Origin: Ulva prolifera
Lineage: Eukaryota > Chlorophyta > Ulvophyceae > Ulvales > Ulvaceae
Direction: 5' to 3'
Assembly: GCA_023078555.1 (NCBI GenBank)
Contig: CM041197.1
Coordinates: 6,035,810-6,099,809, forward strand
DNA length: 64,000 nt
Below are positions 12,380 through 25,640 of this stretch, one piece after another (the stretch's first letter is position 1; each line of letters opens with the position of its first letter). The position numbers and the translations under genes are program-made. The notes under the pieces were generated by a model. It searched no databases and was not told the DNA's origin. It saw only the letters and a program-made list of their open reading frames with translations.

Positions 12380-13717
12380 TCAGTATATCTGACACACATT
12401 AACATTATATGTATGTATACAACATGTAGAAATGAGCGCGTCGATGTAAAGGTACTCCCAGGCCTGCCTGCTTCGAAAGTACACAGTTTTCGAAGAACGT
12501 GGTCTACACACTAGAAGGAATGCACGCGGGCACGAGGACAATGAAAATTTTCCATCTGACACACATTGGCATGATATGTATGTATACAACATGAAGAAAT
12601 GAGCGCGGCGTGTAAAGGACCTCCCATGCATGTCTTCTCCGAAAGTACACAGTTTTTGAAGAATGTGGACTACACAACAGCTAGAATGCAAGCAGGCATG
12701 GGCTCAATGTAAATCAGTATATCTGACACACATAAATATTATATGTATGTATACAACATGTAGAAATGAGCGCGTCGATGTAAAGGTACTCCCAGGCTTG
12801 CCTGCTTCGAAAGTACACAGTTTTCGCAGAACGTGGTCTACACACTAGTAGGAATGCACGCGGGCACGAGGTCAATGAAAAATTTCCATCTGACACCCAT
12901 TGGCATGATATGTATGTATACAACATGAAGAAGTGAGCGCGCCAATGTAAACGTACTCCCATGCATGCCTGCTTCGAAAGTACACAGTTTTTGAAGATCG
13001 TGATCTACACACCAGTTGTTATGCACGCTGGCATAGGCTCAATGTAAATCAGTATATCCGACACACATTAACATTATATGTATGTATACAACATGTAGAA
13101 ATGAGCGCGTCGATGTAAAGGTACTCCCAGGCCTGCCTGCTTCGAAAGTACACAGTTTTCGAAGAACGTGGTCTATACACTAGTAGGAATGCACGCGGGC
13201 ACGAGGTCAATGAAATTTTTCCATCTGACACACATTGGCATGATATGTATGTATACAACATGAAGAAATGAGCGCGGTGTGTAAAGGCCCTCCCATGCAT
13301 GTCTTCTCCGAAAGTACACAGTTTTTGAAGAATGTGGACTACACAACAGCTAGAATGCAAGCAGGCATGGGCTCAATGTAAATCAGTATATCTGACACAC
13401 CTAAATATTATATGTATGTATACAACATGTAGAAATGAGCGCGTCGATGTAAAGGTACTCCCAGGCCTGCCTGCTTCGAAAGTACACAGTTTTCGAAGAA
13501 CGTGGTCTACACACTAGTAGGAATGCACGCGGGCACGAGGTCAATGAAACTTTTCCATCTGACACACATTGGCATGATATGTATGTATACAACATGTAGA
13601 AGTGAGCGCGCCAATGTAAACGTACTCTCATGCATGCCTGCTTCGAAAGTACACAGTTTTTGAAGATCGTGATCTACACACCAGTTGTTATGCACGCGGG
13701 CATGGGCTCAATGTAAA
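12380..13717 (+). repeat. Left-arm copy of the three-dimer (c-d-e) set
   Basis: Three successive dimers correspond in reverse complement to the subtypes that build the 1004-bp HOR of the right arm. Markers are gacacccattggc near 12893 (type d), gtctatacactag near 13171 (type c), and tgaaacttttccatc near 13546 with gtactctcatgcatg (type e). Read in reverse the order is e-c-d, a cyclic form of the right-arm c-d-e unit. Only one set is present here against several on the right, so the set was amplified in the right arm. Confidence 0.72.
12462..12478 (-). promoter_or_regulatory. CENP-B-box-like motif (representative, left arm)
   Basis: The same 17-bp site on the minus strand: gcctgcctgcttcgaaa on the plus strand. 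It has the same single mismatch to the conserved core. It is found in left-arm Y monomers of the gcgcgtcgatgtaaagg subtype, spaced by dimer or HOR lengths, and absent from X monomers. Confidence 0.35.
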
Positions 13718-14718
13718 TCAGTATATCTGACACACATTAACATTATATGTATGTATACAACATGTAGAAATGAGCGCGTCGATGTAAAGGTACTCCCAGG
13801 CCTGCCTGCTTCGAAAGTACACTGTTTTCGAAGAACGTGGTCTACACACTAGAAGGAATGCACGCGGGCACGAGGACAATGAAAATTTTCCATCTGACAC
13901 ACATTGGCATGATATGTATGTATACAACATGAAGAAATGAGCGCGGCGTGTAAAGGACCTCCCATGCATGTCTTCTCCGAAAGTACACAGTTGTTGAAGA
14001 ATGTGGACTACACAACAGCTAGAATGCAAGCAGGCATGGGCTCAATGTAAATCAGTATATCTGACACACATTAACATTATATGTATGTATACAACATGTA
14101 GAAATGAGCGCGTCGATGTAAAGGTACTCCCAGGCCTGCCTGCTTCGAAAGTACACAGTTTTCGAAGAACGTGGTCTACACACTAGTAGGAATGCACGCG
14201 GGCACGAGGTCAATGAAAATTTTCCATCTGACACACATTGGCATGATATGTATGTATACAACATGTAGAAGTGAGCGCGCCAATGTAAACGTACTCTCAT
14301 GCATGCCTGCTTCGAAAGTACACAGTTTTCGCAGAACGTGGTCTACACACTAGTAGGAATGCACGCGGGCACGAGGTCAATGAAAATTTTCCATCTGACA
14401 CACATTGGCATGATATGTATGTATACAACATGAAGAAATGAGCGCGGTGTGTAAAGGCCCTCCCATGCATGTCTTCTTCGAAAGTACACAGTTTTTGAAG
14501 ATCGTGGTCTACACACTAGTAGGAATGCACGCGGGCACGAGGTCAATGAAAATTATCCATCTGACACACATTGGCATGATATGTATGTATACAACATGAA
14601 GAAATGAGCGCGGTGTGTAAAGGCCCTCCCATGCATGTCTTCTCCGAAAGTACACAGTTTTTAAAGAACGTGGACTACACAACAGCTAGAATGCAAGCGG
14701 GCATGGGCTCAATGTAAA
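13718..14718 (+). repeat. Duplicated block, copies near 18468 and 20470
   Basis: Three dimers recur at 18468-19450 (shift 4750 bp), and the first part recurs again from 20470 (further shift 2002 bp). The private marker cagttgttgaagaatg appears at about 13989, 18739 and 20741. The copies differ by few bases, for example actgttttcgaag near 13821 only in the first. Confidence 0.82.
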
Positions 14719-16560
14719 TCAGTATATCTGACACACATTAACATTATATGTATGTATACAACATGTAGAAATGAGCGCGTCGATGTAAAGGTACTCCCAG
14801 GCCTGCCTGCTTCGAAAGTACACAGTTTTCGAAGAACGTGGTCTACACATTAGTAGGAATGCACGCGGGCACGAGGTCAATGAAAATTTTCCATCTGACA
14901 CACATTGGCATGATATGTATGTATACAACATGTAGAAGTGAGCGCGCCAATGTAAACGTACTCCCATGCATGCCTGCTTCGAAAGTACACAGTTTTTGAA
15001 GATCGTGATCTACACACCAGTTGTTATGCACGCGGGCATGGGCTCAATGTAAATCAGTATATCCGACACACATTAACATTATATGTATGTATACAACATG
15101 AAGAAATGAGTGCGCCAATGTAAACGTACTCCACTGCCTGCCAGCTTCGAAAGTACACAGTTTTTTAAGATCGTGGTCTACACACTAGTAGGAATGCACG
15201 CGGGCACGAGGTCAATGAAAATTTTCCATCTGACACACATTGGCATGATATGTATGTATACAACATGAAGAAATGAGCGCGTCGATGTAAAGGTACTCCC
15301 AGGCCTGCCTGCTTCGAAAGTACACAGTTTTCGCAGAACGTGGTCTACACACTAGTAGGAATGCACGCGGGCACGAGGTCAATGAAAATTTTCCATCTGA
15401 CACACATTGGCATGATATGTATGTATACAACATGAAGAAATGAGCGCGGTGTGTAAAGGCCCTCCCATGCATGTCTTCTTCGAAAGTACACAGTTTTTGA
15501 AGATCGTGGTCTACACACTAGTAGGAATGCACGCGGGCACGAGGTCAATGAAAATTATCCATCTGACACACATTGGCATGATATGTATGTATACAACATG
15601 AAGAAATGAGCGCGGTGTGTAAAGGCCCTCCCATGCATGTCTTCTCCGAAAGTACACAGTTTTTAAAGAACGTGGACTACACAACAGCTAGAATGCAAGC
15701 GGGCATGGGCTCAATGTAAATCAGTATATCTGACACACATTAACATTATATGTATGTATACAACATGTAGAAATGAGCGCGGCGTGTAAAGGACCTCCCA
15801 TGCATGTCTTCTCCGAAAGTACACAGTTTTTGAAGAATGTGGACTACACAACAGCTAGAATGCAAGCAGGCATGGGCTCAATGTAAATCAGTATATCTGA
15901 CACACATAAATATTATATGTATGTATACAACATGTAGAAATGAGCGCGTCGATGTAAAGGTACTCCCAGGCCTGCCTGCTTCGAAAGTACACAGTTTTCG
16001 AAGAACGTGGTCTACACACTAGTAGGAATGCACGCGGGCACGAGGTCAATGAAACTTTTCCATCTGACACACATTGGCATGATATGTATGTATACAACAT
16101 GTAGAAGTGAGCGCGCCAATGTAAACGTACTCTCATGCATGCCTGCTTCGAAAGTACACAGTTTTTGAAGATCGTGATCTACACACCAGTTGTTATGCAC
16201 GCGGGCATGGGCTCAATGTAAATCAGTATATCCGACACATATTAACATTATATGTATGTATACAACATGTAGAAATGAGTGCGTCGATGTAAAGGTACTC
16301 CTAGGCTTGCCTGCTTCGAAAGTACACGGTTCTTGCAGAACGTGGTCTACACACTAGTAGGAATGCACGCGGGCACGAGGTCAATGAAAATTTTCCATCT
16401 GACACACATTGGCATGATACGTATGTATACAACATGAAGAAATGAGCGCGGTGTGTAAAGGCCCTCCCATGCATGTCTTCTCCGAAAGTACACAGTTTTT
16501 GAAGAACGTGGACTACACACAGCTAGAATGGAAGCAGGCATGGGCTCAATGTAAATCAGT
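14719..16560 (+). repeat. 8087-bp-spaced segmental copy (first)
   Basis: This segment is nearly identical to 22806-24640 at a shift of 8087 bp. It covers the actccactgcc and gttttttaagatcg unit, an X-X step, the tgaaacttttcc type-e dimer and gacacatattaac near 16233. After about 16560 the register changes by one dimer (next shift 7754 bp), so one copy gained or lost a 333-bp dimer. The first three dimers also match 21804-22805. Confidence 0.82.
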
Positions 16561-17245
16561 ATATCTGACACACATTAACATTATATGTATGTATACAACA
16601 TGTAGAAATGAGCGCGTCGATGTAAAGGTACTCCCAGGCCTGCCTGCTTCGAAAGTACACAGTTTTCGCAGAACGTGGTCTACACACTAGTAGGAATGCA
16701 CGCGGGCACGAGGTCAATGAAAATTTTCCATCTGACACACATTGGCATGATATGTATGTATACAACATGAAGAAATGAGCGCGGTGTGTAAAGGCCCTCC
16801 CATGCATGTCTTCTTCGAAAGTACACAGTTTTTGAAGATCGTGGTCTACACAACAGCTAGAATGCAAGCAGGCATGGGCTCAATGTAAATCAGTATATCT
16901 GACACACATTAACATTATATGTATGTATACAACATGTAGAAATGAGCGCGTCGATGTAAAGGTACTCCCAGGCCTGCCTGCTTCGAAAGTACACAGTTTT
17001 CGAAGAACGTGGTCTACACACTAGAGGGAATGCACGCGGGCACGAGGACAATGAAAATTTTCCATCTGACACACAATGGCATGATATGTATGTATACAAC
17101 ATGAAGAAATGAGCGCGGCGTGTAAAGGACCTCCCATGCATGTCTTCTCCGAAAGTACACAGTTTTTGAAGAATGTGGACTACACAACAGCTAGAATGCA
17201 AGCAGGCATGGGCTCAATGTAAATCAGTATATCTGACACACATAA
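16174..17245 (+). repeat. Left-arm block mirrored at 31760-32831
   Basis: This block of about 1.07 kb matches the right arm in reverse complement with paired coordinates summing to 49005. Private markers present in both are gtactcctaggcttgcc near 16296, cacggttcttgcag near 16325, gatacgtatg near 16417, acacaatggcatg near 17071 and ctagagggaatgc near 17022. The match ends where the left arm has taaatattat and the right arm has ttaacattat, and at the other end near 16174. Confidence 0.85.
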
Positions 17246-17251
17246 ATATTA

Positions 17252-17270
17252 TATGTATGTACACACTAGT
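17252..17270 (+). repeat. 89-bp internal monomer deletion
   Basis: The sequence tatgtatgta runs directly into cacactagtagg. In the matching copy near 25005-25113 the same two points lie 89 bp further apart, so the end of one Y monomer (core included) is missing here. The two ends share 2 bp (ta) at the join. This copy therefore lacks a cttcgaaag core. Confidence 0.85.
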
Positions 17271-17591
17271 AGGAATGCACGCGGGCACGAGGTCAATGAA
17301 ACTTTTCCATCTGACACACATTGGCATGATATGTATGTATACAACATGTAGAAGTGAGCGCGCCAATGTAAACGTACTCTCATGCATGCCTGCTTCGAAA
17401 GTACACAGTTTTCGCAGAACGTGGTCTACACACTAGTAGGAATGCACGCGGGCACGAGGTCAATGAAAATTTTCCATCTGACACACATTGGCATGATATG
17501 TATGTATACAACATGAAGAAATGAGCGCGGTGTGTAAAGGCCCTCCCATGCATGTCTTCTTCGAAAGTACACAGTTTTTGAAGATCGTGGT

Positions 17592-18149
17592 CTACACACT
17601 AGTAGGAATGCACGCGGGCACGAGGTCAATGAAAATTTTCCATCTGACACACATTGGCATGATACGTATGTATACAACATGAAGAAATGAGCGCGGTGTG
17701 TAAAGGCCCTCCCATGCATGTCTTCTCCGAAAGTACACAGTTTTTGAAGAACGTGGACTACACACAGCTAGAATGGAAGCAGGCATGGGCTCAATGTAAA
17801 TCAGTATATCTGACACACATTAACATTATATGTATGTATACAACATGTAGAAATGAGCGCGTCGATGTAAAGGTACTCCCAGGCCTGCCTGCTTCGAAAG
17901 TACACGGTTTTTGCAGAACGTGGTCTACACACTAGTAGGAATGCACGCGGGCACGAGGTCAATGAAAATTTTCCATCTGACACACATTGGCATGATACGT
18001 ATGTATACAACATGAAGAAATGAGCGCGGTGTGTAAAGGCCCTCCCATGCATGTCTTCTCCGAAAGTACACAGTTTTTGAAGAACGTGGACTACACACAG
18101 CTAGAATGGAAGCAGGCATGGGCTCAATGTAAATCAGTATATCTGACAC
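17592..18149 (+). repeat. Local 333-bp tandem dimer duplication
   Basis: A single dimer starting near 17592 is followed by a nearly identical one at 17925 (shift 333 bp). Both carry gatacgtatgtatac, otherwise seen only near 16417 in the left arm. The interval has acacggtttttgcag near 17902, related to the cggttcttgcag variant at 16325. It is the simplest example of single-dimer gain in the window. Confidence 0.78.
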
Positions 18150-21100
18150 ACATTAACATTATATGTATGTATACAACATGTAGAAATGAGCGCGTCGATG
18201 TAAAGGTACTCCCAGGCCTGCCTGCTTCGAAAGTACACAGTTTTCGCAGAACGTGGTCTACACACTAGTAGGAATGCACGCGGGCACGAGGTCAATGAAA
18301 ATTTTCCATCTGACACACATTGGCATGATATGTATGTATACAACATGAAGAAATGAGCGCGGTGTGTAAAGGCCCTCCCATGCATGTCTTCTTCGAAAGT
18401 ACACAGTTTTTGAAGATCGTGGTCTACACAACAGCTAGAATGCAAGCAGGCATGGGCTCAATGTAAATCAGTATATCTGACACACATTAACATTATATGT
18501 ATGTATACAACATGTAGAAATGAGCGCGTCGATGTAAAGGTACTCCCAGGCCTGCCTGCTTCGAAAGTACACAGTTTTCGAAGAACGTGGTCTACACACT
18601 AGAAGGAATGCACGCGGGCACGAGGACAATGAAAATTTTCCATCTGACACACATTGGCATGATATGTATGTATACAACATGAAGAAATGAGCGCGGCGTG
18701 TAAAGGACCTCCCATGCATGTCTTCTCCGAAAGTACACAGTTGTTGAAGAATGTGGACTACACAACAGCTAGAATGCAAGCAGGCATGGGCTCAATGTAA
18801 ATCAGTATATCTGACACACATTAACATTATATGTATGTATACAACATGTAGAAATGAGCGCGTCGATGTAAAGGTACTCCCAGGCCTGCCTGCTTCGAAA
18901 GTACACAGTTTTCGAAGAACGTGGTCTACACACTAGTAGGAATGCACGCGGGCACGAGGTCAATGAAAATTTTCCATCTGACACACATTGGCATGATATG
19001 TATGTATACAACATGTAGAAGTGAGCGCGCCAATGTAAACGTACTCTCATGCATGCCTGCTTCGAAAGTACACAGTTTTCGCAGAACGTGGTCTACACAC
19101 TAGTAGGAATGCACGCGGGCACGAGGTCAATGAAAATTTTCCATCTGACACACATTGGCATGATATGTATGTATACAACATGAAGAAATGAGCGCGGTGT
19201 GTAAAGGCCCTCCCATGCATGTCTTCTTCGAAAGTACACAGTTTTTGAAGATCGTGGTCTACACACTAGTAGGAATGCACGCGGGCACGAGGTCAATGAA
19301 AATTATCCATCTGACACACATTGGCATGATATGTATGTATACAACATGAAGAAATGAGCGCGGTGTGTAAAGGCCCTCCCATGCATGTCTTCTCCGAAAG
19401 TACACAGTTTTTAAAGAACGTGGACTACACAACAGCTAGAATGCAAGCGGGCATGGGCTCAATGTAAATCAGTATATCTGACACACATTAACATTATATG
19501 TATGTATACAACATGTAGAAATGAGCGCGTCGATGTAAAGGTACTCCCAGGCCTGCCTGCTTCGAAAGTACACAGTTTTCGAAGAACGTGGTCTACACAC
19601 TAGTAGGAATGCACGCGGGCACGAGGTCAATGAAACTTTTCCATCTGACACACATTGGCATGATATGTATGTATACAACATGTAGAAGTGAGCGCGCCAA
19701 TGTAAACGTACTCTCATGCATGCCTGCTTCGAAAGTACACAGTTTTCGCAGAACGTGGTCTACACACTAGTAGGAATGCACGCGGGCACGAGGTCAATGA
19801 AAATTTTCCATCTGACACACATTGGCATGATATGTATGTATAAAACATGAAGGAATGAGCGCGGTGTGTAAAGGCCCTCCCATGCATGTCTTCTTCGAAA
19901 GTACACAGTTTTTGAAGATCGTGGTCTACACACTAGTAGGAATGCACGCGGGCACGAGGTCAATGAAAATTATCCATCTGACACACATTGGCATGATATG
20001 TATGTATACAACATGAAGAAATGAGCGCGGTGTGTAAAGGCCCTCCCATGCATGTCTTCTCCGAAAGTACACAGTTTTTAAAGAACGTGGACTACACAAC
20101 AGCTAGAATGCAAGCGGGCATGGGCTCAATGTAAATCAGTATATCTGACACACATTAACATTATATGTATGTATACAACATGTAGAAATGAGCGCGTCGA
20201 TGTAAAGGTACTCCCAGGCCTGCCTGCTTCGAAAGTACACAGTTTTCGCAGAACGTGGTCTACACACTAGTAGGAATGCACGCGGGCACGAGGTCAATGA
20301 AAATTTTCCATCTGACACACATTGGCATGATATGTATGTATACAACATGAAGAAATGAGCGCGGTGTGTAAAGGCCCTCCCATGCATGTCTTCTTCGAAA
20401 GTACACAGTTTTTGAAGATCGTGGTCTACACAACAGCTAGAATGCAAGCAGGCATGGGCTCAATGTAAATCAGTATATCTGACACACATTAACATTATAT
20501 GTATGTATACAACATGTAGAAATGAGCGCGTCGATGTAAAGGTACTCCCAGGCCTGCCTGCTTCGAAAGTACACAGTTTTCGAAGAACGTGGTCTACACA
20601 CTAGAAGGAATGCACGCGGGCACGAGGACAATGAAAATTTTCCATCTGACACACATTGGCATGATATGTATGTATACAACATGAAGAAATGAGCGCGGCG
20701 TGTAAAGGACCTCCCATGCATGTCTTCTCCGAAAGTACACAGTTGTTGAAGAATGTGGACTACACAACAGCTAGAATGCAAGCAGGCATGGGCTCAATGT
20801 AAATCAGTATATCTGACACACATTAACATTATATGTATGTATACAACATGTAGAAATGAGCGCGTCGATGTAAAGGTACTCCCAGGCCTGCCTGCTTCGA
20901 AAGTACACAGTTTTCGAAGAACGTGGTCTACACACTAGTAGGAATGCACGCGGGCACGAGGTCAATGAAAATTTTCCATCTGACACACATTGGCATGATA
21001 TGTATGTATACAACATGTAGAAGTGAGCGCGCCAATGTAAACGTACTCTCATGCATGCCTGCTTCGAAAGTACACAGTTTTCGCAGAACGTGGTCTACAC

Positions 21101-21803
21101 ACTAGTAGGAATGCACGCGGGCACGAGGTCAATGAAAATTTTCCATCTGACACACATTGGCATGATATGTATGTATACAACATGAAGAAATGAGCGCGGT
21201 GTGTAAAGGCCCTCCCATGCATGTCTTCTTCGAAAGTACACAGTTTTTGAAGATCGTGGTCTACACACTAGTAGGAATGCACGCGGGCACGAGGTCAATG
21301 AAAATTTTCCATCTGACACACATTGGCATGATATGTATGTATACAACATGTAGAAGTGAGCGCGCCAATGTAAACGTACTCTCATGCATGCCTGCTTCGA
21401 AAGTACACAGTTTTCGCAGAACGTGGTCTACACACTAGTAGGAATGCACGCGGGCACGAGGTCAATGAAAATTTTCCATCTGACACACATTGGCATGATA
21501 TGTATGTATAAAACATGAAGGAATGAGCGCGGTGTGTAAAGGCCCTCCCATGCATGTCTTCTTCGAAAGTACACAGTTTTTGAAGATCGTGGTCTACACA
21601 CTAGTAGGAATGCACGCGGGCACGAGGTCAATGAAAATTATCCATCTGACACACATTGGCATGATATGTATGTATACAACATGAAGAAATGAGCGCGGTG
21701 TGTAAAGGCCCTCCCATGCATGTCTTCTCCGAAAGTACACAGTTTTTAAAGAACGTGGACTACACAACAGCTAGAATGCAAGCGGGCATGGGCTCAATGT
21801 AAA
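18134..21803 (+). repeat. 2002-bp and 1668-bp related HOR units
   Basis: About 18134-19270 recurs at 20136-21270 with shift 2002 bp (12 monomers). The stretch containing the rare tataaaacatgaaggaatg (near 19839) recurs at shift 1668 bp (near 21507, 10 monomers). The second unit is therefore a shortened form that has lost one dimer between these landmarks. Several X-X steps lie inside. Confidence 0.8.
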
Positions 21804-23807
21804 TCAGTATATCTGACACACATTAACATTATATGTATGTATACAACATGTAGAAATGAGCGCGTCGATGTAAAGGTACTCCCAGGCCTGCCTGCTTCGA
21901 AAGTACACAGTTTTCGAAGAACGTGGTCTACACATTAGTAGGAATGCACGCGGGCACGAGGTCAATGAAAATTTTCCATCTGACACACATTGGCATGATA
22001 TGTATGTATACAACATGTAGAAGTGAGCGCGCCAATGTAAACGTACTCCCATGCATGCCTGCTTCGAAAGTACACAATTTTTGAAGATCGTGATCTACAC
22101 ACCAGTTGTTATGCACGCGGGCATGGGCTCAATGTAAATCAGTATATCCGACACACATTAACATTATATGTATGTATACAACATGAAGAAATGAGTGCGC
22201 CAATGTAAACGTACTCCACTGCCTGCCAGCTTCGAAAGTACACAGTTTTTTAAGATCGTGGTCTACACACTAGTAGGAATGCACGCGGGCACGAGGTCAA
22301 TGAAAATTTTCCATCTGACACACATTGGCATGATATGTATGTATACAACATGAAGAAATGAGCGCGTCGATGTAAAGGTACTCCCAGGCCTGCCTGCTTC
22401 GAAAGTACACAGTTTTCGCAGAACGTGGTCTACACACTAGTAGGAATGCACGCGGGCACGAGGTCAATGAAAATTTTCCATCTGACACACATTGGCATGA
22501 TATGTATGTATACAACATGAAGAAATGAGCGCGGTGTGTAAAGGCCCTCCCATGCATGTCTTCTTCGAAAGTACACAGTTTTTGAAGATCGTGGTCTACA
22601 CACTAGTAGGAATGCACGCGGGCACGAGGTCAATGAAAATTATCCATCTGACACACATTGGCATGATATGTATGTATACAACATGAAGAAATGAGCGCGG
22701 TGTGTAAAGGCCCTCCCATGCATGTCTTCTCCGAAAGTACACAGTTTTTAAAGAACGTGGACTACACAACAGCTAGAATGCAAGCGGGCATGGGCTCAAT
22801 GTAAATCAGTATATCTGACACACATTAACATTATATGTATGTATACAACATGTAGAAATGAGCGCGTCGATGTAAAGGTACTCCCAGGCCTGCCTGCTTC
22901 GAAAGTACACAGTTTTCGAAGAACGTGGTCTACACATTAGTAGGAATGCACGCGGGCACGAGGTCAATGAAAATTTTCCATCTGACACACATTGGCATGA
23001 TATGTATGTATACAACATGTAGAAGTGAGCGCGCCAATGTAAACGTACTCCCATGCATGCCTGCTTCGAAAGTACACAATTTTTGAAGATCGTGATCTAC
23101 ACACCAGTTGTTATGCACGCGGGCATGGGCTCAATGTAAATCAGTATATCCGACACACATTAACATTATATGTATGTATACAACATGAAGAAATGAGTGC
23201 GCCAATGTAAACGTACTCCACTGCCTGCCAGCTTCGAAAGTACACAGTTTTTTAAGATCGTGGTCTACACACTAGTAGGAATGCACGCGGGCACGAGGTC
23301 AATGAAAATTTTCCATCTGACACACATTGGCATGATATGTATGTATACAACATGAAGAAATGAGCGCGTCGATGTAAAGGTACTCCCAGGCCTGCCTGCT
23401 TCGAAAGTACACAGTTTTCGCAGAACGTGGTCTACACACTAGTAGGAATGCACGCGGGCACGAGGTCAATGAAAATTTTCCATCTGACACACATTGGCAT
23501 GATATGTATGTATACAACATGAAGAAATGAGCGCGGTGTGTAAAGGCCCTCCCATGCATGTCTTCTTCGAAAGTACACAGTTTTTGAAGATCGTGGTCTA
23601 CACACTAGTAGGAATGCACGCGGGCACGAGGTCAATGAAAATTATCCATCTGACACACATTGGCATGATATGTATGTATACAACATGAAGAAATGAGCGC
23701 GGTGTGTAAAGGCCCTCCCATGCATGTCTTCTCCGAAAGTACACAGTTTTTAAAGAACGTGGACTACACAACAGCTAGAATGCAAGCGGGCATGGGCTCA
23801 ATGTAAA
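21804..23807 (+). repeat. Two tandem 1002-bp units
   Basis: 21804-22805 and 22806-23807 are consecutive copies with shift 1002 bp. Both carry acacaatttttgaagatcgtg (near 22073 and 23075), while the related segment at 14719 has acagtttttgaag there. Six-monomer periodicity matches the 8028-12369 HOR and both contain actccactgcc, so the two blocks share ancestry, but the composition differs in about half of the unit. Confidence 0.83.
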
Positions 23808-25640
23808 TCAGTATATCTGACACACATTAACATTATATGTATGTATACAACATGTAGAAATGAGCGCGGCGTGTAAAGGACCTCCCATGCATGTCTTCTC
23901 CGAAAGTACACAGTTTTTGAAGAATGTGGACTACACAACAGCTAGAATGCAAGCAGGCATGGGCTCAATGTAAATCAGTATATCTGACACACATAAATAT
24001 TATATGTATGTATACAACATGTAGAAATGAGCGCGTCGATGTAAAGGTACTCCCAGGCCTGCCTGCTTCGAAAGTACACAGTTTTCGAAGAACGTGGTCT
24101 ACACACTAGTAGGAATGCACGCGGGCACGAGGTCAATGAAACTTTTCCATCTGACACACATTGGCATGATATGTATGTATACAACATGTAGAAGTGAGCG
24201 CGCCAATGTAAACGTACTCTCATGCATGCCTGCTTCGAAAGTACACAGTTTTTGAAGATCGTGATCTACACACCAGTTGTTATGCACGCGGGCATGGGCT
24301 CAATGTAAATCAGTATATCCGACACATATTAACATTATATGTATGTATACAACATGTAGAAATGAGTGCGTCGATGTAAAGGTACTCCCAGGCTTGCCTG
24401 CTTCGAAAGTACACGGTTTTCGCAGAACGTGGTCTACACACTAGTAGGAATGCACGCGGGCACGAGGTCAATGAAAATTTTCCATCTGACACACATTGGC
24501 ATGATATGTATGTATACAACATGAAGAAATGAGCGCGGTGTGTAAAGGCCCTCCCATGCATGTCTTCTTCGAAAGTACACAGTTTTTGAAGATCGTGGTC
24601 TACACAACAGCTAGAATGCAAGCAGGCATGGGCTCAATGTAAATCAGTATATCTGACACACATTAACATTATATGTATGTATACAACATGTAGAAATGAG
24701 CGCGTCGATGTAAAGGTACTCCCAGGCCTGCCTGCTTCGAAAGTACACAGTTTTCGAAGAACGTGGTCTACACACTAGAAGGAATGCACGCGGGCACGAG
24801 GACAATGAAAATTTTCCATCTGACACACAATGGCATGATATGTATGTATACAACATGAAGAAATGAGCGCGGCGTGTAAAGGACCTCCCATGCATGTCTT
24901 CTCCGAAAGTACACAGTTTTTGAAGAATGTGGACTACACAACAGCTAGAATGCAAGCAGGCATGGGCTCAATGTAAATCAGTATATCTGACACACATAAA
25001 TATTATATGTATGTATACAACATGTAGAAATGAGCGCGTCGATGTAAAGGTACTCCCAGGCCTGCCTGCTTCGAAAGTACACAGTTTTCGAAGAACGTGG
25101 TCTACACACTAGTAGGAATGCACGCGGGCACGAGGTCAATGAAACTTTTCCATCTGACACACATTGGCATGATATGTATGTATACAACATGTAGAAGTGA
25201 GCGCGCCAATGTAAACGTACTCTCATGCATGCCTGCTTCGAAAGTACACAGTTTTCGCAGAACGTGGTCTACACACTAGTAGGAATGCACGCGGGCACGA
25301 GGTCAATGAAAATTTTCCATCTGACACACATTGGCATGATATGTATGTATACAACATGAAGAAATGAGCGCGGTGTGTAAAGGCCCTCCCATGCATGTCT
25401 TCTTCGAAAGTACACAGTTTTTGAAGATCGTGGTCTACACACTAGTAGGAATGCACGCGGGCACGAGGTCAATGAAAATTATCCATCTGACACACATTGG
25501 CATGATATGTATGTATACAACATGAAGAAATGAGCGCGGTGTGTAAAGGCCCTCCCATGCATGTCTTCTTCGAAAGTACACAGTTTTTGAAGATCGTGGT
25601 CTACACACTAGTAGGAATGCACGCGGGCACGAGGTCAATG
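23808..25640 (+). repeat. End of 8087-bp copy plus X-X runs
   Basis: 23808-24640 continues the 8087-bp-spaced copy of 14719-16560. 24644 to about 25100 matches 16890 onward at shift 7754 bp and retains the 89 bp missing at 17260. 25269-25640 contains two consecutive X-X steps, each X ending in gatcgtggtctacacactag, so three X-type starts follow one another. Confidence 0.75.
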
